Made by a program: the position numbers and the translations under genes. Positions 1-5,517 of a stretch of DNA of 9,579 nt are shown piece by piece. The first letter of the stretch is position 1, and each line of letters starts with the position of its first letter. Source of the DNA: Prevotellaceae bacterium. Lineage in GTDB: Bacteria; Bacteroidota; Bacteroidia; Bacteroidales; UBA932. Under the pieces are notes generated by a model, which saw only the letters and a program-made list of their open reading frames with translations, was not told the DNA's origin and ran no database searches. Location of the stretch: assembly GCA_031259935.1 (NCBI GenBank), contig JAIRKV010000026.1:1-9579 (forward strand), in the 5' to 3' direction.

Positions 1-34
1 AATTTGCATTTATAACAAATGATTTCAGTGCTTG

Positions 35-50
35 TTAAGGAGCGACTAAT
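35..50 (+). repeat. 16-bp direct repeat, left copy
   Basis: The 16-mer TTAAGGAGCGACTAAT occurs here and again, identical and in the same orientation, at 4495-4510. The two copies bracket the accessory block (lipoprotein, unknown genes, candidate promoter switch, hairpin repeats) and exclude the housekeeping genes. It could be an insertion footprint or simply a member of a dispersed repeat family, since GGAGCGAC resembles part of the hairpin repeats nearby. Confidence 0.5.
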
Positions 51-61
51 TATTTTATAAA

Positions 62-90
62 ACAGAAAAAGGCGACTTGCGCCGCCTTTG
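62..90 (-). terminator. Intrinsic terminator of the BACON/GLUG lipoprotein gene
   Basis: On the minus strand, AAAGGCG (89-83) pairs perfectly with CGCCTTT (74-68) across an 8-nt loop, and the T-rich run TTTTTCTGTTTT follows. It lies about 30 bases past the stop codon of the lipoprotein gene, where a transcript end is expected. An alternative pairing of GGCG with CGCC inside the same sequence is possible. Confidence 0.8.
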
Positions 91-118
91 TATCTGCAGA
101 AATTAATCTGTCTTTTAA

Positions 119-2554
119 TTATTTGCGAAATCTGTTTTGAGAAGATTCGGGCAATTTTTTTAGAACAGGTTTGTCGGTCGTCTTTTTTTCCGTTCCTTTC
201 AATTTGCTTCTGTCGTTGTAGGGTTTTGTGTTTTTATACGAATCTTTCAGACTTTGGCTTGAGGCGTTTTCAAACCATAATTTCGGGTAAACGGGGTTTC
301 CATTGTTCCAGCTGCCCAAATCGCTCCAGTAGATGCCTTCCGTGCCGCAGCCGTCATCATAATCCTGTCCATCGCCCTGTCCGTTGCCAATGCCCCACTG
401 TGCGCTGGAAGCAACAGATGGCCAGTCGGCAGCGCTGAATTTTCTTACATCGTAATCTGCATCCGTTACATTATTATAGAGCGTTGTTCCATAAAGCGCA
501 TCATCATCGGGTACATCATACCAGAAAAGTCCTTCGCCGCCTGTGCTCATGCTGGCTATTCCTCCAATATAATAGGTATTGGGCGCATAAACCGCTCCGA
601 TGTTATAGTTGGCATCAAAAGTTTCGCCTACTATGCCTACGCCGCCCACGCCGCCGATAAAGTCTCCCGTGCCGGTAATTGTTCCTTTGTTATAACTTGC
701 ATTGGTGCTGGCGCCATAATTCTTTCCACATACGCCGCCAACATGTTCAGAGCCCGATATTGCTCCGGTATTGTAGCAGGCTGTAACGTATGCCGTATTT
801 TCACCGGCTACTCCGCCTGTCATTTCGCCTCCCGATACGGTACCCGTATTCCGGCAGGAATAAACTACCGCCCAGTCCGAATATCCCACAATGCCGCCTG
901 TCCAGTAGCCTGCGGCTCCACTTGTTACAGCGCCGCTGTTGCTGCAAAGATATACAGTATAATTTAAAGAAGAATAACCGTAGCTTGCAGCAATTCCGCA
1001 TATTCCGCCTGTCATTTCGTCTCCCGACACATCGCCCGTATTTGTGCAGTTTATCAGTTCGCCTGCCACGTATCCGCATACTCCGCCTGTAGAATAGTTG
1101 CCCGATACGGCGCCTGTGTTACGGCAGTCTGAAACTCTGTCGCAGTTGTCATATCCTATAACGCCGCCCACATAATCATCTCCCGTAATATTGCCCGAGT
1201 TGGAGCAGTTTTCCATTTTACTGCCGTTTTGATATTCCATATCCCCGCATATTCCGCCAATGTAGGCTGAGCCTTCCACGGCGGCGGCATTTGTACAGTT
1301 GCTTATAAAGGCGCCCTGATTGGCATATCCGCATATTCCGCCCACATCTTCATCGCCTTTCACCGACCCCGAAACAATATTTACATTTTTCACCGTACCT
1401 CCGTAAATCCATCCGAACAGACCCACTCCGGGATAATCGGTAACATTTATCTTTAAATTGGCAAGCGTAAGACCGTTTCCATCAAACACGCCCTGAAACG
1501 GCGCACTTGCAGGCTGCAAGCCTATGGGCGTAAGATTTTCGTTGAGCAGGTCGAGACTGGCTTCCTGCCTGTACGACCCCGAAAGAGCGGTATTCATCAA
1601 TTGAAATTCGGCATAAGTGCCAACAGGAACCGCACCGTTTACCGCATCGCGAAAAACAAGTTGCGTTCCGTTTAATTTAAGAGCAATCGTGCTGCCGTCA
1701 ACCTTGCGTCCTGCAAGTATGGCGCCGGCGCCTTCGGGCGTGATACTGCGTATGGTTTTATCGTTATCGTCTTCGGGAAGATATATTTTACCGTTAGCGC
1801 TTTTTACAAGATTTGTTGCTGTTGCGCCGTCCGTATAATTTACCGAAACAGATGAGCCTGTAAAATTTTCAATATAAATTACTGCCGCACATCCCATCTG
1901 TGTTACATTGATAATCGCCGTTTGTGAGCCATCTGAGGTTGAAACCGTAACAGTGGCAGGTTCGGGATGGCTCAATACGGGATTTTCGTCGGCAGTAATT
2001 GTAAATTGCGTACCTGCGGTATTTTTTGCCACGTGCAGCCATGTTTTATCCGATTCGGCATTCCATTCTACATTTGCCGTAATGCTGAAAGTGGTAGCTG
2101 CCGCCGTACCGTCGGGCAGAGTTGCGACTGTTCCATCGGGCGAAAATACCAGTTCGGTTACATTATTCGGCGTTATTCCGAACGAAACGCCCGCTGCCGC
2201 CTGATTCACCGTTATTTCTTTCACAATATCGCCCGACGCAACTTTTACGGTTGCCGTACGCGGAGTAACTGCTGCGTTTGCCGCAACGGTAATATTAACA
2301 TCACCATCTCCATCTTTCGAAAGCGGACTTGCAGCGCACCATGCACTGTTTTCGCTTACGCTAACATTCCATGTTACATTGCCTGTAACTTTCACTGCAT
2401 AAACGCCACCTTCGGCAGGAGCGTTTATGATTGCTGTTTCAACTTCCAAACTTGGCTCGGCAGGCTTTACATCATCCTTCGAACAGGAAGTAAACATTAG
2501 TGCAACAGCAATTAAACCTGCTGTTGCCGACATTAAAAGTCTGTTTTTTTTCAT
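119..2554 (-). CDS. Surface lipoprotein with two BACON domains and a GLUG repeat region
   Basis: This is an 811-residue exported lipoprotein. Residues 1-23 form a signal peptide (MKKNR, then a hydrophobic stretch) with lipobox FTSC at 21-24. The sequence after Cys24, SKDD, resembles the Bacteroidota lipoprotein export signal, so surface exposure is likely. Residues about 36-118 and 124-220 look like two BACON domains, each ending in a VNQ or VTQ strand. At about 352-370 is the lead-in FQGVFDGNGLTLANLKI typical of GLUG proteins. Residues 376-667 carry about eleven GLUG-type repeats (VGGICGY, IGGICGD, TGGVCGY and similar), expected to form a beta-helix. Many repeats carry a cysteine at equivalent positions. 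The YPKLWFE ending (about 756-762) usual for such proteins is followed by an unusual Lys-rich tail of about 50 residues. The family suggests carbohydrate or mucin binding or adhesion, but the ligand is unknown. It is the last gene of the minus-strand block. Confidence 0.95.
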   Translation of the reverse strand: MKKNRLLMSATAGLIAVALMFTSCSKDDVKPAEPSLEVETAIINAPAEGGVYAVKVTGNVTWNVSVSENSAWCAASPLSKDGDGDVNITVAANAAVTPRTATVKVASGDIVKEITVNQAAAGVSFGITPNNVTELVFSPDGTVATLPDGTAAATTFSITANVEWNAESDKTWLHVAKNTAGTQFTITADENPVLSHPEPATVTVSTSDGSQTAIINVTQMGCAAVIYIENFTGSSVSVNYTDGATATNLVKSANGKIYLPEDDNDKTIRSITPEGAGAILAGRKVDGSTIALKLNGTQLVFRDAVNGAVPVGTYAEFQLMNTALSGSYRQEASLDLLNENLTPIGLQPASAPFQGVFDGNGLTLANLKINVTDYPGVGLFGWIYGGTVKNVNIVSGSVKGDEDVGGICGYANQGAFISNCTNAAAVEGSAYIGGICGDMEYQNGSKMENCSNSGNITGDDYVGGVIGYDNCDRVSDCRNTGAVSGNYSTGGVCGYVAGELINCTNTGDVSGDEMTGGICGIAASYGYSSLNYTVYLCSNSGAVTSGAAGYWTGGIVGYSDWAVVYSCRNTGTVSGGEMTGGVAGENTAYVTACYNTGAISGSEHVGGVCGKNYGASTNASYNKGTITGTGDFIGGVGGVGIVGETFDANYNIGAVYAPNTYYIGGIASMSTGGEGLFWYDVPDDDALYGTTLYNNVTDADYDVRKFSAADWPSVASSAQWGIGNGQGDGQDYDDGCGTEGIYWSDLGSWNNGNPVYPKLWFENASSQSLKDSYKNTKPYNDRSKLKGTEKKTTDKPVLKKLPESSQNRFRK

Positions 2555-2629
2555 ATAATTTATTTATAAAAATTTATTTGTCCCTACTCTGTTAAGGCTT
2601 TTCGGGGAACGCCGTTTTTTTTATTTCTT

Positions 2630-2660
2630 CATTGCGAGGGCATCAGCCCGAAGCAATCCG
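2630..2660 (+). repeat. REP-like hairpin repeat, copy 1
   Basis: The copy begins CATTGCGAGGG and ends GAAGCAATCCG. ATTGC (2631-2635) pairs with GCAAT (2653-2657), and inside it GGGC (2638-2641) pairs with GCCC (2646-2649). The ends match the other copies, while the inner stem sequence is its own. Confidence 0.75.
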
Positions 2661-2694
2661 GTATTTAAGGATTTTAAAATTTAAAGAAGCACAA

Positions 2695-2730
2695 CGTCAT
2701 TGCGAGCGCAGCGACGAAGCAATCCAGAAG
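2695..2730 (+). repeat. REP-like hairpin repeat, copy 2
   Basis: The copy begins CGTCATTGCGAG and ends GACGAAGCAATCCAGAAG. ATTGC at 2699-2703 pairs with GCAAT at 2719-2723. This is the fullest and most typical copy in the window, and lies just beyond the stop of the GC-rich unknown gene. Confidence 0.8.
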
Positions 2731-2769
2731 ATTTTTTTTCATTTTAAATCTTTAAATCATTAAATCCCT

Positions 2770-3432
2770 TTAGGGAATTACTGCGCTGTAAAGTTCGCTC
2801 CACGGACCGGGCTGGTTGCGGGTGTTGACCCAGCGGAAACGGTAGTACACCGTTTTGCCGACGTCGGTTTGCGCATAGTCGATAATTAGCGGCGAGCGGC
2901 TTGCGAAGTTCACATAAGTCCATTCGGCATCGCTTGCGGGCGGGTCGCCGCCGAGCTTGCGCCACACTTCAAATCCGTGCACTTTCGGCGGCTTCGCCTT
3001 GCCTGTCAGTTTTCCCACTTTCACGTGTACGCGGTGCTGCTGGTGTACCGAAAAGTCGATTTCACCGGCGGGCATGTCGGTCGGCACGGGCGCAGGCGTG
3101 GGTTTGAGGTCGTGTACGGGCAAGCCCATTTGTTTGCGGTCGTCGTCGCTAACAAGGTGATTACTTGTAAGATATTCCTTTACATACCGGCGCACGGCTT
3201 TTTTAAGCGTGTCGCGCGCTTCGTTTTTTGCAAGCACGTCGGCGCTGCCGCGATTAGGCTCTTCAGCCCTTGCGTATGCCGCTTCGTATGCTTCAATCAG
3301 CGCATTGATGTCGCCGAACCCGCGCGGGTCGAGCCCAAAGTCGGCAGCATGCGCTTCGGTGTAGGCGAAAAGTATTTTCACCCATTCTAAAAATTTCCCG
3401 TCCGAAGTCGGGATGTAATCTAATGTACCCAT
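2770..3432 (-). CDS. Unknown protein with fibronectin-III-like C-terminus, GC-rich
   Basis: The function of this 220-residue protein is not known. There is no signal peptide or membrane segment. Residues 1-95 look helical and Ala-rich (FLEWVKILFAYTEAHAADFG near the start). Residues 110-122 are a Pro-rich linker (KPTPAPVPTDMPAG). Residues about 125-220 read as a beta-sandwich of fibronectin-III type, with FEVWRKLGG, VYYRFRWVN and a final GPWSELYSAVIP. I recall similar uncharacterised proteins in Bacteroidota but cannot name a family. Base composition is unlike the neighbours: positions 2881-3000 contain 72 G/C of 120 (60%), against 35% in a sampled part of clpB. The ATG at 3432 lies inside the last codons of the upstream 123-codon ORF (13-nt overlap), which suggests translational coupling. 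Recent transfer or a distinct expression class could explain the composition. Confidence 0.88.
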   Translation of the reverse strand: MGTLDYIPTSDGKFLEWVKILFAYTEAHAADFGLDPRGFGDINALIEAYEAAYARAEEPNRGSADVLAKNEARDTLKKAVRRYVKEYLTSNHLVSDDDRKQMGLPVHDLKPTPAPVPTDMPAGEIDFSVHQQHRVHVKVGKLTGKAKPPKVHGFEVWRKLGGDPPASDAEWTYVNFASRSPLIIDYAQTDVGKTVYYRFRWVNTRNQPGPWSELYSAVIP

Positions 3433-3791
3433 TTTCTAAAATTTAAGTTTAACATATTTATTTTGTTTGAAAAATATTTCCTGTAGATTGTAAATGGCGC
3501 CATGCAAACCTTAAATGGTGCCATGTAAACCTTAAATGGTGCCATGCAAGCATTAAATGGTGCCATGTAAACATTAAATGGTGTCATGCAAACCTTAAAT
3601 GGTGCCATGCAAACCTTAAATGGTGCCATGCAAGCATTAAATGTCTCCCTGCAAACATTCCGAATGTATAAAATGACCGATAATATACTGTGAATGACAT
3701 GTACGGCAGCCGCAATGCCTGCGCCGAGCAGAAGTTGCGAATTTGAGCATCTGCTTAAGGGGTTGCAAGGTATTTTTTTGAGCGCCAGCAT
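3420..3791 (-). CDS. Possible 123-aa protein carrying seven-residue tandem repeats
   Basis: I do not recognise this ORF. Residues 19-43 (QLLLGAGIAAAVHVIHSILSV and on) form one hydrophobic segment that could cross a membrane. Residues about 45-100 are eight copies of a seven-residue unit of the form K/N-V/A-C/Y-M-A-P-F, encoded by the 21-bp repeat array. The tail ends FRKWVH and its stop lies inside the start of the next gene (ATGGGTACATTAG holds both). In favour of a real gene are the open frame through 123 codons, repeat length divisible by three, the coupled downstream start, and the position just downstream of the candidate promoter switch. Against it are the odd composition and no known homologue. 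It may instead be a repeat-bearing leader. Confidence 0.4.
   Translation of the reverse strand: MLALKKIPCNPLSRCSNSQLLLGAGIAAAVHVIHSILSVILYIRNVCRETFNACMAPFKVCMAPFKVCMTPFNVYMAPFNACMAPFKVYMAPFKVCMAPFTIYRKYFSNKINMLNLNFRKWVH
3491..3658 (-). repeat. 21-bp tandem repeat array, eight units
   Basis: Eight contiguous 21-bp units run from 3491 to 3658, each beginning TAAATGGTGCCATG on the plus strand. Units 1-7 differ mainly at a few places (GCAAACCT, GTAAACCT, GCAAGCAT), and unit 8 is diverged. Each holds ATGGTGCCAT, one base off the palindrome ATGGCGCCAT found in unit 1. Twenty-one bases is about two helical turns, so units would lie on one DNA face. There are no unique spacers, so it is not a CRISPR array. 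Confidence 0.95.
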
Positions 3792-3805
3792 ATTATCAAG
3801 TGTTT

Positions 3806-3845
3806 AACTGTTCATAAAAATATGTCTTATAATTTATATTATAGG
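3806..3845 (+). repeat. Inverted repeat, left arm of candidate invertible promoter
   Basis: Positions 3823-3845 match the reverse complement of 3970-3992 at 22 of 23 bases, with a shared uninterrupted core ATAATTTATATTATAGG. Further out, AACTGTT (3806-3812) matches the reverse complement of 4003-4009 at exactly the same 10-base distance, giving a 40-base arm with 31 matches. The 23-base part is in the size range of known Bacteroides invertible-promoter repeats. Confidence 0.8.
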
Positions 3846-3969
3846 TCAGGATAAATTATTGCATAATAGCGTATTGTAAATTTATTTTTAAAATATTCTA
3901 AAAATATTTTAAAAATATGGGGTTTGTATTATTAAATATTTATTTAACTTTGCGCAAGATAAACCTTGT
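3846..3969 (+). other. Candidate invertible segment carrying a promoter
   Basis: This 124-bp, very AT-rich segment lies between the two inverted arms and contains one consensus-like Bacteroidota promoter, now pointing right. Bacteroidota often switch surface genes by inverting promoter segments of this size and layout. Inversion would aim the promoter at the 123-codon ORF at 3791, with a leader of about 65 nt. No TAnnTTTG box was found on the minus strand of the segment, consistent with the leftward genes being off in this orientation. It could also be an operator region or the core of a small MITE. Confidence 0.55.
3923..3952 (+). promoter_or_regulatory. Bacteroidota-type promoter inside the invertible segment
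   Basis: TTTG at 3923-3926 is followed after 18 nt by TAACTTTG at 3945-3952, a perfect match to TAnnTTTG. The start of transcription would be near 3959. In this orientation no substantial gene follows: transcription would enter the right arm, a 9-codon mini-ORF (3985-4014) and the hairpin repeats. Confidence 0.6.
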
Positions 3970-4009
3970 CCTATAATATAAATTATGAGACAGAAAAAAT
4001 TTAACAGTT
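3970..4009 (-). repeat. Inverted repeat, right arm of candidate invertible promoter
   Basis: This is the partner of 3806-3845. The only mismatch in the 23-base core region is at 3987: the right arm has ATG (3985-3987, start of a 9-codon frame MRQKKFNSW) where the left arm, read in the same sense, has ATA. One arm thus offers a start codon and the other does not. Confidence 0.8.
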
Positions 4010-4074
4010 GGTGAGTGAATTTTCTTGTTTTTTAGTCCACGAATTACACAAATTTTTTTGTTCTTTGTTTTGTT

Positions 4075-4113
4075 CGTCATTGCGAGGAATGAAGCGACGA
4101 AGCAATCCAGAAG
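4075..4113 (+). repeat. REP-like hairpin repeat, copy 3
   Basis: The copy begins CGTCATTGCGAGG and ends GACGAAGCAATCCAGAAG. ATTGC at 4079-4083 pairs with GCAAT at 4102-4106. It is nearly identical to copy 2 at both ends, with a slightly longer middle. Confidence 0.8.
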
Positions 4114-4213
4114 CAATGAACAATAAGGAATAAGGTTGAAATGTGTATGTTATCTTTTGCTCTACTAAGGTTGTTTTGTGTTTGAAATAAGGTAGAAATA
4201 AGGTTTTTTGTGT

Positions 4214-4276
4214 CGGCATTGCGAGGAATGAAATGACGATACCCGCAGGGTTCGGCGTAGCCAACCAATCCAGAAG
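4214..4276 (+). repeat. REP-like hairpin repeat, copy 4, expanded middle
   Basis: The ends (CATTGCGAGGAATGAA and CCAATCCAGAAG) match copy 3, but the middle is longer and holds its own stems: ACCC (4241-4244) with GGGT (4248-4251), or alternatively GGTT (4249-4252) with AACC (4263-4266) enclosing GGC (4254-4256) with GCC (4260-4262). Confidence 0.7.
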
Positions 4277-4290
4277 AACACAAAGCACAA

Positions 4291-4328
4291 TTCTGGATTG
4301 CTTCACTGCTTTGCAGTTCTCAATGACG
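4291..4328 (-). repeat. REP-like hairpin repeat, copy 5, inverted
   Basis: On the minus strand the copy reads CGTCATTGAGAA, then ends GTGAAGCAATCCAGAA. ATTG (4297-4300) pairs with CAAT (4321-4324), and inside it ACTGC (4305-4309) pairs perfectly with GCAGT (4313-4317) across three bases. It is the only inverted copy. Confidence 0.75.
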
Positions 4329-4382
4329 TGCTACTTCTTTAAATATTTAAAGATTACAGACATAGGCGAACAAAAAAACAGC

Positions 4383-4419
4383 ACGTCATTGCAAAGAGCG
4401 CAGCGACGTTGTTTTTTTT
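4383..4419 (+). terminator. Repeat-derived terminator-like hairpin (truncated REP copy 6)
   Basis: A sixth copy starts CGTCATTGC at 4384 but lacks the GAAGCAATCC end. ACGTC (4383-4387) pairs with GACGT (4405-4409), TGC (4390-4392) pairs with GCA (4400-4402), and eight Ts follow at 4412-4419. This could end a plus-strand transcript begun at the promoter near 3950 and shield folP from it. Confidence 0.4.
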
Positions 4420-4494
4420 ATGTCAAAACAAAACCGACAGAAATAAATGAAGACCGAAAATTTCAATGTCGCATCATTGCTGATTTTTTTATTT

Positions 4495-4510
4495 TTAAGG
4501 AGCGACTAAT
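4495..4510 (+). repeat. 16-bp direct repeat, right copy
   Basis: TTAAGGAGCGACTAAT is identical and in the same orientation as 35-50. It is the last repeat before the folP promoter region and marks the right edge of the accessory block. Confidence 0.5.
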
Positions 4511-4599
4511 CACACAGGCATTTGGTTTTCAAAAAAACATATTTTGGTCATTATTACGGTAAATTTCTGTTTTTTTAACTGAAACAAATAAATATTCAT

Positions 4600-4607
4600 T
4601 ATTTTTG
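4600..4607 (+). promoter_or_regulatory. Probable folP-cdaA promoter, -7 box
   Basis: TATTTTTG is a perfect TAnnTTTG match and lies 61 bases before the folP ATG. No good TTTG was found at the usual -33 distance, so only the -7 element is supported. The start of transcription would be near 4614. Confidence 0.45.
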
Positions 4608-4668
4608 CATCATAAAGAATCGGTATCCGTACTTTTTCGGTAATCTCAAATATATAAATCAACACAAC

Positions 4669-5517
4669 ATGTCAACATATACGGGCAATTGCGAGCCTTT
4701 TAAAGTTTTCAGACGGAAACGTCCTTCGGTAATGGGAATTATAAATTTTACCGCCGATTCGTTTTATGCGCAGTCGCGGGCAGTAACGGATGCTCAAATT
4801 GCCGAAAAAACCGAACAGATGATATCCGAAGGCGCTGATATTATTGATGTGGGTGCATATTCGTCGCGTCCCGGAGCCGAAGATATTTCTGCCGACGATG
4901 AAATCGACAGATTGCTGAGCGGCTTGAAAATACTGAGAAAAACAGCGCCCGACATTCCTGTTTCCGTAGATACTTTTCGCGTAAAGGCAGTTGAAAAGAT
5001 ATTCGACAGATTCGGGCATTTCATTGTAAACGACATTTCGGCAGGCGAACTGGACGGTAAAATGTTTAGCGTTGTCGCCAAACTCAATCTTCCGTATATA
5101 GCAATGCACATGAAAGGCAATCCGCAAACAATGCAGAATAATCCTGTTTATAATGATTTGATTAAGGAAATTACTTCATATTTTGACGAAAAAATCAAGC
5201 GTTTGCGCGATGCAGGCATAAAAGATATTATTATAGATCCGGGATTCGGCTTTGGAAAAACCATGGAACAAAATTACGATTTGCTTGCCTGTTTGAAACA
5301 TTTTAAAAATTTTGAATTACCTTTGCTTGTTGGTTTTTCGCGAAAATCGATGCTGTACAAATTATTGAATACAACGCCCGAAGAATCGCTGAACGCAACA
5401 ACAGCTGTAAACGCCGTTGCCCTTATGAACGGAGCTGATATTTTACGAGTACACGATGTGCGGGCTGCCGTTGAAACTGTTGAAATTATTGAAAAATTAA
5501 AAAATAAAAATAATTGA
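4669..5517 (+). CDS. folP: Dihydropteroate synthase
   Basis: The enzyme joins 6-hydroxymethyl-7,8-dihydropterin diphosphate to p-aminobenzoate to form dihydropteroate, a cytosolic step of folate synthesis and the target of sulfonamides. All signature parts of the TIM barrel are present in 282 residues, a usual length: VMGIINFTADSFY (21-33), DVGAYSSRPGA (60-70), VSVDTF (99-103), NDISAG (121-126), HMKGNPQTMQ (147-156), IDPGFGFGKT (189-198), VGFSRKSM (221-228) and LRVHDV (259-264). By alignment with the E. coli enzyme, Asp101, Asn121, Asp190, Lys226, Arg260 and His262 are the expected binding residues. The proline normally in the first loop (N-x-T-P-D-S-F) is Ala29. The ATG at 4669 leaves a normal N-terminus and a 61-base gap to the -7 box. 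The stop overlaps the start of cdaA, a common Bacteroidota gene pair. Confidence 0.98.
   Translation: MSTYTGNCEPFKVFRRKRPSVMGIINFTADSFYAQSRAVTDAQIAEKTEQMISEGADIIDVGAYSSRPGAEDISADDEIDRLLSGLKILRKTAPDIPVSVDTFRVKAVEKIFDRFGHFIVNDISAGELDGKMFSVVAKLNLPYIAMHMKGNPQTMQNNPVYNDLIKEITSYFDEKIKRLRDAGIKDIIIDPGFGFGKTMEQNYDLLACLKHFKNFELPLLVGFSRKSMLYKLLNTTPEESLNATTAVNAVALMNGADILRVHDVRAAVETVEIIEKLKNKNN

Larger units (their letters stand above)
2555..2769. other. Intergenic spacer with two hairpin repeats
   Basis: This 215-bp gap separates the GC-rich unknown gene from the lipoprotein gene, both on the minus strand. It holds two hairpin-forming dispersed repeats. No TAnnTTTG promoter box was found upstream of the lipoprotein start on the minus strand, so read-through from the genes upstream is possible but not shown. 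Confidence 0.6.
3792..4668. other. Gene-poor region between the divergent blocks
   Basis: These 877 bp separate the minus-strand block from folP. They hold the candidate invertible promoter (3806-4009), four hairpin repeat copies (4075-4410), a terminator-like hairpin (4383-4419), the right copy of the 16-bp direct repeat (4495-4510) and the folP promoter region (about 4575-4668). Open frames here run across the repeats and show no protein-like character. Confidence 0.75.

Noticed and set aside
1967..2500. 177-codon plus-strand frame opposite the lipoprotein gene
   Set aside because: Shadow of the lipoprotein coding strand: Cys/Arg/Asn-rich, antisense to well-recognised BACON domains.
2596..2622. 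Plus-strand terminator (GGC and GCC followed by a T-run)
   Set aside because: Only three base pairs, and no plus-strand gene lies upstream to be terminated.
3491..3658. CRISPR array
   Set aside because: Units are contiguous 21-mers with no unique spacers, and no cas gene is near.
4001..4562. Open frames of about 100 codons on both strands
   Set aside because: They run through the hairpin repeats and AT-rich spacer, and their residues follow the repeat sequence. No protein-like pattern or family.
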